From Bermanella sp047621325 (GTDB lineage: Bacteria; Pseudomonadota; Gammaproteobacteria; Pseudomonadales; Oceanobacteraceae), in assembly GCA_047621325.1 (NCBI GenBank), contig JBLHLT010000003.1, forward strand, positions 1-64,000: a stretch of DNA of 64,000 bases. Reading direction: 5' to 3'. Positions 26,254 to 34,937 of this stretch are shown in pieces. The notes under the pieces are model-generated. The model was not told the origin of the DNA. It saw only the letters and a list, made by a program, of their open reading frames with translations, and made no database searches. The translations under genes and the position numbers were made by a program. Numbering within the stretch: position 1 is the first letter of the stretch; the number at the start of each line of letters is the position of its first letter.

Positions 26254-27636
26254 ATGGCTGTAGAACAAATTCGAATTACGCCTCGTAAAGCACTTAGAGT
26301 GTTATCCCGCCACGAAGTCAATCGCCTCAAAGATGTTAGTCAAGGCGGACTTTACGAAATTTTCAAACGCTGTGCGTTCGCCGTTTTAAATTGTGGCAGC
26401 ATGAGCGATGACTATATGACAGAACAAAAAGAATATGATGTTTTTGATATTCAAGTCATTCAGTTAGATCGCGGAATCGTACTCGATTTATATAACGCAC
26501 CAGAAGAAGCCTTTGTTGATGGCGAAGTTATCTTTGGTATTCGAGAGCATTTATTCGCAGTACTTCGAGATATTATTTATACCCACGATGAAATCATTAA
26601 TAACCCCATATTTTTAGCCAGCGACGACCAAGAGCAAAACAGCGAACAAATCACCAACATGGTGTTTCATATTTTGCGTAATGCCAACATGCTAAGTTAC
26701 GGCATGACGTCCGATTTAGTTGTGTGCTGGGGCGGCCATAGTATTAGCCGTGAAGAATATGACTATACTAAAGTGGTCGGTTATCAACTAGGCTTGCGCG
26801 CATTAGACGTCGGCACCGGTTGCGGCCCCGGCGCCATGAAAGGCCCAATGAAAGGTGCCACCATTGGCCATGCAAAACAGCACAACCGTAATGGCCGTTA
26901 TGTGGGTATTACCGAACCCGGTATTATTGCAGCAGAAGCTCCGAACCCTATCGTGAATGAACTGGTTATCTTACCCGACATTGAAAAACGCCTCGAAGCC
27001 TTTGTACGCTGCGCCCATGGGATTATTGTTTTTCCTGGTGGTGCAGGCACCGCAGAAGAAATACTGTATCTGCTGGGTATTTTGCTTCACCCTAAAAATA
27101 AAGATATTCCCTTCCCTTTGGTTTTTACTGGGCCTAAATCATCCAAAGCTTACTTCGAAAAAATTGATGCTTTTATTGCGCAATGCTTAGGCGAAGAAGC
27201 GCGTAAAAAGTACACCATCATAATAGATGACCCTGAAAGCGTGGCAGTGTATTTACGCGATAACATTAAAAAAGTAACCTCATTCAGAAAAGAAAATAAC
27301 GATGCTTTCTTTTATAACTGGATGCTAACCATAGACAAAGAATTCCAAACACCCTTTATTCCCAGCCATGAAAACATGAGCAGATTAAATCTTTCATTAG
27401 ATCAAGAAATTCATATATTAGCCGCAAATTTACGCCGAGCGTTTAGTGGTATTGTCGCGGGAAATGTAAAGCAAGATGGTATTTTGGCAGTAAGGGAATT
27501 TGGGCCGTTTGAAATCCATGGTGACAATAAAATCATTGCCCCGATGGAAGCATTACTGAGCAACATGGTTAAACAAAACCGGATGAAGCTGCCGGGTGGC
27601 AGTCAATATGAACCTTGTTTTCGCATTGTGAATTAA
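26254..27636 (+). CDS. ppnN: Nucleotide 5'-monophosphate nucleosidase PpnN (LOG family)
   Basis: 460 residues, the size of PpnN (YgdH). It cleaves purine and pyrimidine nucleoside monophosphates to base and ribose 5-phosphate, and in E. coli is stimulated by (p)ppGpp. The central LOG/lysine-decarboxylase-like fold shows 'VVCWGGHSISREEYDYTKVVGYQLGL', the 'CGPGAMKGPMKGA' loop and the hallmark 'PGGAGTAEEILYLLGI' (P-G-G-x-G-T-x-x-E). AAGGGA lies before the ATG. A strong terminator follows. Confidence 0.95.
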   Translation: MAVEQIRITPRKALRVLSRHEVNRLKDVSQGGLYEIFKRCAFAVLNCGSMSDDYMTEQKEYDVFDIQVIQLDRGIVLDLYNAPEEAFVDGEVIFGIREHLFAVLRDIIYTHDEIINNPIFLASDDQEQNSEQITNMVFHILRNANMLSYGMTSDLVVCWGGHSISREEYDYTKVVGYQLGLRALDVGTGCGPGAMKGPMKGATIGHAKQHNRNGRYVGITEPGIIAAEAPNPIVNELVILPDIEKRLEAFVRCAHGIIVFPGGAGTAEEILYLLGILLHPKNKDIPFPLVFTGPKSSKAYFEKIDAFIAQCLGEEARKKYTIIIDDPESVAVYLRDNIKKVTSFRKENNDAFFYNWMLTIDKEFQTPFIPSHENMSRLNLSLDQEIHILAANLRRAFSGIVAGNVKQDGILAVREFGPFEIHGDNKIIAPMEALLSNMVKQNRMKLPGGSQYEPCFRIVN

Positions 27637-27661
27637 TATACGTTCACAAATGGCAGGCATA

Positions 27662-27688
27662 AAAAAACCAAGCGATGCTTGGTTTTTT
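27662..27688. terminator. Bidirectional intrinsic terminator between ppnN and gspD
   Basis: AAAAAACCAAGC (27662-27673), GAT loop, and GCTTGGTTTTTT (27677-27688): a perfect 12-base-pair stem with built-in A and T tracts. It lies 25 bases past ppnN on the plus strand and can also stop gspNCD transcripts. Confidence 0.88.
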
Positions 27689-27742
27689 ATGTTCAGGACG
27701 AACGGTATAGAGCGATGCCATGGAAGGCAAAGAGCGCATATG
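27689..27742. repeat. Dispersed 54-base hairpin repeat, copy 1
   Basis: Begins exactly where the ppnN terminator T-tract ends. It matches copy 2 (34809-34862) at 47 of 54 positions without gaps. It can fold as GTTC-AGGAC-GAAC followed by GCC-ATGGAA-GGC and ends GAGCGCATATG. Copy 2 has the matched change GTAC/GTAC in the first stem, so pairing is conserved while sequence differs. Confidence 0.7.
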
Positions 27743-27759
27743 CCTGAGTTATTTGATCA

Positions 27760-29703
27760 TTAACGATTAAATAAACGATTTAATTTCTCATCAATACCAT
27801 CTTTACCAATCTCTTCACTTAAATCAACATCATAAATTCCATCGTATTTACGACGTAATATTTCTTGATTGGTTTCTTTATCAAGAATAATAGAGGGCTT
27901 TAATAATACGATTAAATTTTGCTTAACATGCTGTTCACTGGTTGAACGGAATAACCAACCAATAATAGGAATATCACCTAAGAAAGGCACTTTACTCTGA
28001 CTCTCTTGAACCGAGTCACGAATTAATCCACCCAGTACAATAATTTCACCATCTTCGGCTAAGATTTGCGTAACGATAGAACGCTTATTGGTAATCAAGT
28101 CAGACTGACCTTCAACTTTTGTGGTCGATACAGACTCGGTACTCTGCTCTACTTCTAGACGAATAAATTTACCGTTTTGAACATGTGGAATCACTTTTAA
28201 CGTTGTACCAATATCTTTACGCTCAATGGTATTAAACGGGTTTGAATTACTGGTGCTTGATTGTTGCTGTCCCGTTACAAAAGGAACATTCTGCCCCACA
28301 ATAATCTCTGCTTCTTGGTTATCCAGTGTCATGATGCTTGGCGTACTTAATAAGTTAGCATTACTCACCGACTCAAGTGCTTGAATCAATACTGCGAAAT
28401 CATTTGAACCCGCCTTACCAGCACCACCTAAGGTTAAACCTGAACTTAACGGAATAGTAGCCGATGTACCGCTACTCAAACCTGCAATGCCCGCAATAAA
28501 ATCGGTCATACTCACACCACCATCACTAAAGTTTGTGGTGGTTAATGGTGTATCACTCGAACCATTGGCAATGGCGTTTGCATCAACCAATGCCGTTTGC
28601 ACCCCTACACGATCATCAATTTGCCCTGTTACTTCTAATATCGCAGCTTCAATTAACACTTGCGCACGGCGAATATCCAACTGTGAAACAATCTCTTTAA
28701 TTTCAGACATGGTCGATGGTTCAGCACGCACCACTAACGCATTTAAGCCCACATCAGCATGAATGCTCACACCACTTGTAGCTTGGCTTTTACCTTTTTC
28801 GTCTTTTACATCACCCATTAAGTTTTTCAAAAGGTCGGCTAATTCTTTCGCATCAGCATGTTGCAAACGAATAACCGATGCCTTACCTGAAAACTTAGAC
28901 GGCTTATCTAAACTTAAAATTAATTCTTTTACGTTATCACGTGCACTTTTCTCGCCACGAATAATCAAACGGTTAGCACGCTCATCCGCTACCACGCGAA
29001 TACGTCCTGCAACACCGCTTGCTTCTTTTGTTTTGCCACCTTCGCTGACTTTCTCTGGGTCAAGGCTTGTTAAAATATCAACAATGTCACCTACCCAAGC
29101 TTCTTCTAATTGCACCACTTCTAACTCAGATACACCTGAACCATCTAAGCGCTCAATGATTTTTTCTAAACGGCGAACGTTAGAGGCGTGATCGGTTACG
29201 ATTAATGCATTAGCACTTTTAACACCAGCAAGGTGGCCATACTTAGCCACCATCGGACGTAAGATAGGGACCAAATCAAGTGCTGGGGTGTCTTTAATTT
29301 GAATAACTTGAGTAATGAGTTGTTCACTTTGCTTAGTCGTAAGCAAAGCCGTTGGCATACCGCCCTCTTGTTTTGTATCGTTTTGCTGGACGATTTTAAT
29401 AATGCCGCCAGCAGGGATGGCTGCAAAACCATGTACTTGCAAAACAGATTGAAACATTTCATATACATCTTCTTTCGACATCGATGTATTTGAATCAATG
29501 GTCACTTTGCCTTTAACCCTTGGGTCAATAACAAAACTATAGCCAGTGATATTGGCTACTTGAGAGATAAATGCTTTTATATCAGCATCTTTTAAGCTCA
29601 CTTTCCATGTTTGTTCTTCTTCCGCAAATGCTAGCGTGCTCGGTAGCAGCACTAAAAAAATGACGGCGTGAATCCAATTTTTTATTTTCATTTTCAAGAC
29701 CAT
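27760..29703 (-). CDS. gspD: Type II secretion system secretin GspD
   Basis: 647 residues, the outer-membrane channel of the T2SS. A signal peptide (ending A-F-A before EEEQ) precedes the N0 domain ('WKVSLKDADIKAFISQVANITGYSFVIDPRVKGKVTI'), repeated N1-N3 secretin domains ('VRRLEKIIERLDGS', 'RANRLIIRGEKSARDNVKELILSLD') and the C-terminal secretin pore with 'NLLSTPSIMTLDNQEAEIIVGQNVPFVTG' and 'VPFLGDIPIIGWLFRS'. Met1 at 29703 starts 2 bases after the gspC stop; Met5 at 29691 would give a more typical signal peptide, and neither has a clear ribosome-binding site. The ATPase and pseudopilin genes are not in this window. Confidence 0.96.
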   Translation of the reverse strand: MVLKMKIKNWIHAVIFLVLLPSTLAFAEEEQTWKVSLKDADIKAFISQVANITGYSFVIDPRVKGKVTIDSNTSMSKEDVYEMFQSVLQVHGFAAIPAGGIIKIVQQNDTKQEGGMPTALLTTKQSEQLITQVIQIKDTPALDLVPILRPMVAKYGHLAGVKSANALIVTDHASNVRRLEKIIERLDGSGVSELEVVQLEEAWVGDIVDILTSLDPEKVSEGGKTKEASGVAGRIRVVADERANRLIIRGEKSARDNVKELILSLDKPSKFSGKASVIRLQHADAKELADLLKNLMGDVKDEKGKSQATSGVSIHADVGLNALVVRAEPSTMSEIKEIVSQLDIRRAQVLIEAAILEVTGQIDDRVGVQTALVDANAIANGSSDTPLTTTNFSDGGVSMTDFIAGIAGLSSGTSATIPLSSGLTLGGAGKAGSNDFAVLIQALESVSNANLLSTPSIMTLDNQEAEIIVGQNVPFVTGQQQSSTSNSNPFNTIERKDIGTTLKVIPHVQNGKFIRLEVEQSTESVSTTKVEGQSDLITNKRSIVTQILAEDGEIIVLGGLIRDSVQESQSKVPFLGDIPIIGWLFRSTSEQHVKQNLIVLLKPSIILDKETNQEILRRKYDGIYDVDLSEEIGKDGIDEKLNRLFNR

Positions 29704-29705
29704 AA

Positions 29706-30575
29706 TTAAAACGCGTGGTTAATAGTCATACGACGACTGCCACGTTCAATGACAATACTGGCACTTCCAGATGCGTAAACTTCATCAATAATTGTTTTGT
29801 CCTGCGTGGGGTCACCAAGGGCATGACCATTCACAGAAATTATTTTATCGCCAGGTTTCATACCTATACCCATCAACATAGTCGATGACGGCGTTAACAA
29901 ATAACCATCACCGGTTGATTGCAAACCTAGGTTTTCCATGGCTTGCTGCGGATCTTCTAGCTGGTCTTTAGCAAACCCAACAAACTGCTCGGCGGTACGA
30001 ATACCACGTAGCTCCTGTTTAAATTCTTTACGCTCAACGCGGCTTGGTGCTTGCGGTTCTTTCTCTACACTCTTTGGCGCACTAGCCGTAATACCTTGAA
30101 GTGCTTTTTGCGTTTCTTCAAAGGTTAGCGTTTCAAATTTACCACTGTTGTCTAGAATCACTTTATCTTCGTAAACTTGTGACAGTAACGCACGACCTTG
30201 CACACGATCACCAATTTTAAAGAATTCACCATCACGGCCTTGCTCAGAAATGATCGCGCTGGATTGCGTTTTATCTGTCGCCACAAAAACACCCATTAGT
30301 AACAAACGTAACCGTGTCTTAGGTGCATCTATTTCCTGCAGAGGTGCCAACGGCGCTTGGCTCGCGCTGCCAAAAATATCCAGCTGTGCCAACCCATAAG
30401 TTTGCGGTAACGCAGATGTTTCGCTGTGCCCTTGAGTCGCTTCTGGCAAAACCACAACTGGCTGATCTATGATCAACCATGTTAGTACTGCTAACTGATA
30501 AGACACACATAAACCCAATAACCACTTTGCAGTGGTAATACTGGGTTGAAATGCTTTATGTTCTGTCCAATGCAC
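29706..30575 (-). CDS. gspC: Type II secretion system protein GspC
   Basis: 289 residues. A bitopic inner-membrane protein: short cytoplasmic N-terminus, one transmembrane helix (about 18-37), then the periplasmic HR domain ('LAQLDIFGSA', 'TRLRLLLMGVFVATDKTQSSAIISEQ', 'FFKIGDRVQGRALLSQVYEDKVILDNSGKFETL') that binds GspD N-domains, a Lys/Glu-rich linker, and a C-terminal PDZ domain ('LLTPSSTMLMGIGMKPGDKIISVNG'). It connects the inner-membrane platform to the secretin. It lies between gspN and gspD. Confidence 0.94.
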   Translation of the reverse strand: MHWTEHKAFQPSITTAKWLLGLCVSYQLAVLTWLIIDQPVVVLPEATQGHSETSALPQTYGLAQLDIFGSASQAPLAPLQEIDAPKTRLRLLLMGVFVATDKTQSSAIISEQGRDGEFFKIGDRVQGRALLSQVYEDKVILDNSGKFETLTFEETQKALQGITASAPKSVEKEPQAPSRVERKEFKQELRGIRTAEQFVGFAKDQLEDPQQAMENLGLQSTGDGYLLTPSSTMLMGIGMKPGDKIISVNGHALGDPTQDKTIIDEVYASGSASIVIERGSRRMTINHAF

Positions 30576-30584
30576 AAATAAACC

Positions 30585-31388
30585 TTATAACTCGCGAGTA
30601 AAAATACGCTCGGAAATTTCAAATACGATGGCGTCAGCCGATACTTTATTGGGCCAATTTTCACCCACTAAATCGATCATGGCTTTGCGTACCGCGACGT
30701 TTGCCCAGCCGTCTTTTTTCAGACTGGCATTAGCTACTTGTACACCATCGGTTGTCGCTACATCCACTTTTAATTCTTTATTTTCGCTGCCAAGCTTAGC
30801 AACTAACATCGGTAAGTTAGCCGACGCCATTGCACGTCCTTTAGGGTAATTCACTTGCCCACCCATCCAAACGATTTGGCCATTCGCTTGGCTGCTTTCA
30901 CCCGTCGCGAAGTTGTATTCTATGTCGGTACTATTTAACTCAATGTCACCATTAATTTGAGTCTTAGACTGGGCAATTATTTGGTTGATAAAACCTGCGG
31001 TCACAAGACCTTTGGTTTTTTCTAGTCGCACTGATTGATTTAAACCATTAATACTGACCAAGCTTTTTAAATCGAATACGCTTGAATCAATCGCTAACTG
31101 AGCTTTTAGACTGCCCGTTAATAAGCTAAAAGGCTGCAACGACCATTTAGCATCGACTTGGCCTGTCATACTATGTTTGATTACAACATTGCCCTGCCAA
31201 ATAGTGCCGGACACAGCCAACACTTCAACAGGTAAGTTATTTGGGGCTAGTACACGATAAATGACATTTAATGGCATCAATGCGATTAAACAAACAAGAT
31301 AAACCGAGATACATGCGGCAATTAAGCGACGATTTCCTTTGGCCTTGGCCACAATTCTACAACCTTGTACAAATCTAAGGGGCACCAT
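30585..31388 (-). CDS. gspN: Type II secretion system protein GspN
   Basis: Up to 267 residues. The N-terminus has basic residues and one transmembrane helix ('AACISVYLVCLIALMPLNVIYRVL'), then 'VSGTIWQGNV' and 'WSLQPFSLLTGSLKAQL', which are features of GspN. GspN is an accessory T2SS inner-membrane protein, absent from many systems. The ATG at 31388 has no ribosome-binding site; a GTG at 31352 is preceded by AAGG 10 bases away and may be the true start. Its stop is 9 bases from gspC. Having gspN first rather than last is less common than the gspC...N order. Confidence 0.9.
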   Translation of the reverse strand: MVPLRFVQGCRIVAKAKGNRRLIAACISVYLVCLIALMPLNVIYRVLAPNNLPVEVLAVSGTIWQGNVVIKHSMTGQVDAKWSLQPFSLLTGSLKAQLAIDSSVFDLKSLVSINGLNQSVRLEKTKGLVTAGFINQIIAQSKTQINGDIELNSTDIEYNFATGESSQANGQIVWMGGQVNYPKGRAMASANLPMLVAKLGSENKELKVDVATTDGVQVANASLKKDGWANVAVRKAMIDLVGENWPNKVSADAIVFEISERIFTREL

Positions 31389-31522
31389 TGTAAAGCAGGT
31401 GAGGCGTACTGTAACGTGACTCTATGACAAAAAAGTGAAACAAAACGGTAAAAATTCAGAAATTATTCGACTAAGTGAGCCAGCGCACAAAAAATCATCA
31501 ACTACTGAATCAAATTGAAGCC

Positions 31523-31549
31523 AAAAAAAAGGCCTCCATAGGGAGACCT
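31523..31549 (-). terminator. Intrinsic terminator downstream of groEL
   Basis: On the minus strand AGGTCTCC and GGAGGCCT pair (one G-U wobble) around a 4-base loop, followed by eight T residues. It lies 26 bases beyond the groEL stop. Confidence 0.88.
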
Positions 31550-31575
31550 CTTTTTAAACAAGTAGTTCTGGGGAA

Positions 31576-33213
31576 TTACATCATTCCGCCCATTCCACCC
31601 ATGCCGCCCATACCGCCCATATCAGGCATACCGCCTTTTTCTTCAGGGATATCAGCAACCATCGCTTCAGTCGTGATCATTAAACCACCAATTGAGGCCG
31701 CTGCTTGCAAAGATGAACGGGTCACTTTCGCAGGATCAAGAATACCCATCTCGATCATGTCGCCATAAACACCTGTCGCTGCGTTATAACCGAAGTTGCC
31801 AGAACCCGATTTCACTTTATCAACAACTACAGAACCTTCGTCGCCCGCATTCGCTGCGATTTGACGAATTGGCGCTTCCATCGCACGTAACGCTAATGCG
31901 ATACCCACGTTTTGGTCATCGTTATCACCTTCAACGGTGATTTTGCTTAGTGCACGAATCAATGCAACACCACCACCAGCTACTACGCCTTCTTCAACCG
32001 CTGCGCGAGTTGCTTGTAGTGCATCTTCAACGCGGTCTTTTTTCTCTTTCATTTCAATTTCAGAGCCTGCGCCCACTTTGATCACGGCAACACCGCCAGA
32101 CAATTTAGCTAGGCGTTCTTGCAGTTTCTCTTTGTCGTATTCTGAAGAAGACGCATCGGCTTCGCTACGAATTTGGTCACAACGCATTTTCACATCAGAC
32201 TCAGAGCCAGCACCGTCAACAATCACAGTGTGTTCTTTATCGATAACGACTTTTTTAGCCGTACCTAGGTCATCTAACGTTGTGGTTTCTAAACTCATGC
32301 CCACTTCTTCAGAGATCACTTTACCGCCAGTCAAAATAGCGATGTCTTGTAACATAGCTTTACGACGATCACCAAAGCCAGGTGCTTTAACAGCAGCAAC
32401 TTTGAACGTGCCACGCATGGTGTTTACAACTAACGTTGCAAGCGCTTGACCTTCAACGTCTTCCGCTACGATCAATAGAGGACGACCAGACTTAGCAACG
32501 GCTTCCAGTAGAGGAATGATTTCTTGTAGGTTGTCGACTTTTTTGTCGGCTAGTAAAATCACAGGATTTTCTAGTTCAACATTCATTTTTTCTTGGTTGT
32601 TAATGAAGTAAGGAGACAAGTAACCACGATCAAACTGCATGCCTTCAACCACTTCTAGCTCGTCTTGAAGACCTTGGCCTTCTTCAACCGTGATCACACC
32701 TTCTTTACCAACACGCTCCATGGCTTGAGCAATTAAGTCACCCACAGTGCTATCAGAGTTAGCAGAGATGGTGCCCACTTGTGCCCATGACTTAGCATCG
32801 GTACATGGTTGCGCTAATTTTGCTAATTCTTCAACAACAGCCGCCGTTGCTTTATCAATACCGCGCTTAAGGTCCATTGGGTTCATGCCCGCAGCCACTG
32901 ATTTAAGACCTTCGTTGATAATCGCTTGCGCTAGTACAGTCGCAGTCGTGGTACCGTCACCGGCTTTCTCATTTGCTTGAGACGCCACTTCTTTAACCAT
33001 CTGTGCGCCCATGTTCTCAAACTTGTCTGCAAGTTCGATTTCTTTAGCAACTGATACACCATCTTTTGTGATGGTAGGTGCGCCAAACGATTTATCTAAA
33101 ACAACATTACGGCCTTTTGGTCCTAATGTTACTTTTACCGCGTCAGCCAGAACGTTAACACCCGCCAGCATTCTCTTGCGGGCGCTATCACCAAAAATTA
33201 CTTCTTTAGCCAT
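31576..33213 (-). CDS. groL: Chaperonin GroEL (60 kDa)
   Basis: 545 residues, standard length. It forms the double-ring folding chamber with GroES. Recognisable are 'AAKEVIFGDSARKRMLAGVN'-type N-terminus ('KEVIFGDSARKRML'), 'LGPKGRNVVLDKSFGAP', the ATP-binding 'GDGTTTATVLAQAII' and a C-terminal Gly-Met tail ending G-G-M-M. AAGGAAT lies before the ATG. It is the second gene of the groES-groEL operon, 51 bases after groES. Confidence 0.98.
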   Translation of the reverse strand: MAKEVIFGDSARKRMLAGVNVLADAVKVTLGPKGRNVVLDKSFGAPTITKDGVSVAKEIELADKFENMGAQMVKEVASQANEKAGDGTTTATVLAQAIINEGLKSVAAGMNPMDLKRGIDKATAAVVEELAKLAQPCTDAKSWAQVGTISANSDSTVGDLIAQAMERVGKEGVITVEEGQGLQDELEVVEGMQFDRGYLSPYFINNQEKMNVELENPVILLADKKVDNLQEIIPLLEAVAKSGRPLLIVAEDVEGQALATLVVNTMRGTFKVAAVKAPGFGDRRKAMLQDIAILTGGKVISEEVGMSLETTTLDDLGTAKKVVIDKEHTVIVDGAGSESDVKMRCDQIRSEADASSSEYDKEKLQERLAKLSGGVAVIKVGAGSEIEMKEKKDRVEDALQATRAAVEEGVVAGGGVALIRALSKITVEGDNDDQNVGIALALRAMEAPIRQIAANAGDEGSVVVDKVKSGSGNFGYNAATGVYGDMIEMGILDPAKVTRSSLQAAASIGGLMITTEAMVADIPEEKGGMPDMGGMGGMGGMGGMM

Positions 33214-33264
33214 GATTCAATTCCTTAACAATTTACTTTAACAATTTAAAACGTGAACTGAAGA

Positions 33265-33555
33265 TTAAGCTTCAATGATGCCGTAAACTTCGCTTTCGCT
33301 CATAATCAATAGCTCTTCACCATCGATTTTCACAGGGTTAGTGCCGTACTGGGCAAACAACACAGTATCACCCACTTTAACGGCTAGAGCTTGAACATCA
33401 CCATTTTGTAAAATGCGGCCAGTACCGACAGCGACTACTTCACCTTGAGTTGGTTTTTCAGCAGCTGCGCCAGGAAGCACGATACCGCCAGCCGTTTTAG
33501 TTTCTTCTTCTTTACGACGAACAACGATTCGATCGTGTAACGGACGGATTTTCAT
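33265..33555 (-). CDS. groS: Co-chaperonin GroES
   Basis: 96 residues, the cap of the GroEL chamber. It starts MKIRPLHDRIVVRR and contains the mobile loop 'EEETKTAGGIVLPGAAAEKP' region and 'GDTVLFAQYGTNPVKIDGEELLIMSESEVYGI'. GGAGATACG is placed just before the ATG. It is preceded by a sigma-32 type promoter and a leader with two hairpins. Confidence 0.98.
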   Translation of the reverse strand: MKIRPLHDRIVVRRKEEETKTAGGIVLPGAAAEKPTQGEVVAVGTGRILQNGDVQALAVKVGDTVLFAQYGTNPVKIDGEELLIMSESEVYGIIEA

Positions 33556-33587
33556 TAACGTATCTCCAAACGAGTTTCAGTGTTAAA

Positions 33588-33635
33588 TGGCTGAGTCAGC
33601 CAAATTTTTTATTATTCAGTGGCGAAGTGCCACTG
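33588..33635 (-). other. Two hairpins in the groES leader
   Basis: TGGCTGA-G-TCAGCCA (33588-33602) and CAGTGGC-GAAGT-GCCACTG (33617-33635) lie between the heat-shock promoter and groES. Neither matches the CIRCE operator (TTAGCACTC-N9-GAGTGCTAA). The first has AATTTTTTATT on the plus side, so it might also terminate plus-strand transcription. They may tune mRNA stability of groESL. Confidence 0.5.
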
Positions 33636-33655
33636 TGTTTAAATTCGTGAACTTA

Positions 33656-33683
33656 AGATGGGGACGACCAGATGAATTTCAAC
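33656..33683 (-). promoter_or_regulatory. Sigma-32 heat-shock promoter of groESL
   Basis: On the minus strand GTTGAA (33683-33678), 14 bases, then CCCCATCT (33663-33656). This fits the sigma-32 consensus CTTGAA-N13-15-CCCCATNT closely. The predicted start lies about 95 bases upstream of the groES ATG. Confidence 0.85.
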
Positions 33684-33706
33684 ACCCAGCCTGACATATT
33701 TTTCAA

Positions 33707-34135
33707 TTAATCTTCGCGACGATATTGGCCTTCAATCACATTGCCCTGTTCACCTTTTTGACTAGGCTTTGCTCCTGCCGACTGAATAATGACACCTTTT
33801 TTCATAATGACCGCAGCCAATCCATTACGCACCACGGGTAATAGACCAATTAAACCAAGGGTATCGGTGACAAACCCCGGAATTAACAATAACGCACCAC
33901 ATACAAAAACCAATAAACCACTTATAACTGTTTCAGCTGGCATTTTTCCTTGCGCTATTTGTTCACGCACGAGGCTTAGCGTGCGAAAACCTTGGGTTTT
34001 AATTAAAAACATTCCCAGAAATGCCGTGGCTAATGTCATTAAGACTGCGTTCATTGCACCCAACTTACCGCCAACTTGGGCAAAAGCTGCCACTTCAATC
34101 AAGGGTAACAACACCAATAACAATAAAAATCTCAT
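33707..34135 (-). CDS. fxsA: FxsA family membrane protein
   Basis: 142 residues from the ATG at 34135 (MRFLLLLVLLPLIEV), which has GAGAG about 6 bases upstream; an in-frame start 21 bases earlier adds a basic peptide and is less likely. It has three to four hydrophobic segments and the family patterns 'LIEVAAFAQVGGKLGA', 'TLSLVREQIAQGKMPAE' and 'GLLVFVCGALLLIPGFVTDTLGLIGLLP'. FxsA in E. coli influences phage T7 exclusion by F plasmid; its normal role is unknown. In many gammaproteobacteria it lies next to groES-groEL, as here. Confidence 0.9.
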   Translation of the reverse strand: MRFLLLLVLLPLIEVAAFAQVGGKLGAMNAVLMTLATAFLGMFLIKTQGFRTLSLVREQIAQGKMPAETVISGLLVFVCGALLLIPGFVTDTLGLIGLLPVVRNGLAAVIMKKGVIIQSAGAKPSQKGEQGNVIEGQYRRED

Positions 34136-34224
34136 AATTTCTCTCTTTTTTTCCAAGTTCCCTTAATGGTGGTGTTGTTTTTGCTTTTCAAGGATAACCA
34201 CCGATTTTTTGACGCGGAGTCAAC

Positions 34225-34752
34225 ATGCAAGAACTGATCGTCATTTTAGATACCAGCATCAAGGTCACCCTTGGTGCCATGATTGCGGGCTTATCGGGCT
34301 ATTGGCTATCCGGCATGCGCCTTAAACACAACCGAGCACAACAGCGCCTAGATCACCAGCGTGATTTATTAGAAGGCATAGCGCAACAAGCAGAGCAGGT
34401 TCATCACGTATTTATGAAGTATTTTGAGTTAATCAACGAATACATCAACGCAACAAAAAATCGTTATGACTGGCCACAAAGTCGCCGTAGTGAGTTGTAT
34501 TTGGTTCTTGATGAGCTCGTACACAGCTTTAATGAGCTCACTGCGGCTGAATCCAAGCTACTCTTACTTAATGAAAAGCCTCTTTATAAAAGTCTGCGTA
34601 AGTTTCGTAGCAAGGTAATCTTTTTTCGTCGGCATTTTTATATCGACAAAAAAGATTTAAACGAAAAAGAAGCCCAAGATATTAAACGTGAAGTCAGTAA
34701 GCTTAGAGAGCAGTTTTTTGATGCCCTAAGTCACCGTTACGCCGAAGTGTAA
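34225..34752 (+). CDS. Uncharacterised membrane-anchored helical protein
   Basis: 175 residues. One N-terminal transmembrane helix (about 12-30, 'VTLGAMIAGLSGYWLSG') is followed by a fully helical, charged cytoplasmic or periplasmic part with coiled-coil character (HNRAQQRLDHQRDLLEGIAQQAEQVHH). The many Arg/Lys near the membrane suggest the soluble part is cytoplasmic. No family recognised. A strong terminator follows, so it is a single-gene unit divergent from fxsA. Confidence 0.6.
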   Translation: MQELIVILDTSIKVTLGAMIAGLSGYWLSGMRLKHNRAQQRLDHQRDLLEGIAQQAEQVHHVFMKYFELINEYINATKNRYDWPQSRRSELYLVLDELVHSFNELTAAESKLLLLNEKPLYKSLRKFRSKVIFFRRHFYIDKKDLNEKEAQDIKREVSKLREQFFDALSHRYAEV

Positions 34753-34780
34753 ACTCTCCTGTTCGTAGTGTAGACCGCTT

Positions 34781-34808
34781 GCCCCGAGGTTTTCCTCGGG
34801 GCTTTTTT
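34781..34808 (+). terminator. Strong intrinsic terminator
   Basis: GCCCCGAGG (34781-34789), TTTT loop, CCTCGGGGC (34794-34802), then six T residues. It ends the membrane-anchored helical protein gene. Confidence 0.92.
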
Positions 34809-34862
34809 ATGTACAGGATGTACGGTATAGCGCGGTGCCATGGATGGCAAAAAGCGCATATG
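34809..34862. repeat. Dispersed 54-base hairpin repeat, copy 2
   Basis: Begins at the last base of the upstream terminator T-tract, exactly as copy 1 does at 27689. Folding is GTAC-AGGAT-GTAC and GCC-ATGGAT-GGC flanked by GCGC pairs, ending AAGCGCATATG. Seven differences from copy 1; two of them (GTTC/GAAC versus GTAC/GTAC) are compensatory in the first stem. Confidence 0.7.
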
Positions 34863-34937
34863 TTCAGCGTATACAAATCATGTCCCGTTAAGAAACACAT
34901 TGACACCCACATATCCCTCATTACAATGCGCACCATC

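Noticed and set aside
33556..33706. CIRCE/HrcA operator upstream of groES
   Set aside because: The palindromes present do not match TTAGCACTC-N9-GAGTGCTAA; a sigma-32 promoter explains heat control.
34703..34936. 77-codon minus-strand frame across the terminator and repeat copy 2
   Set aside because: It overlaps a clear terminator, the dispersed repeat and the end of a real gene.
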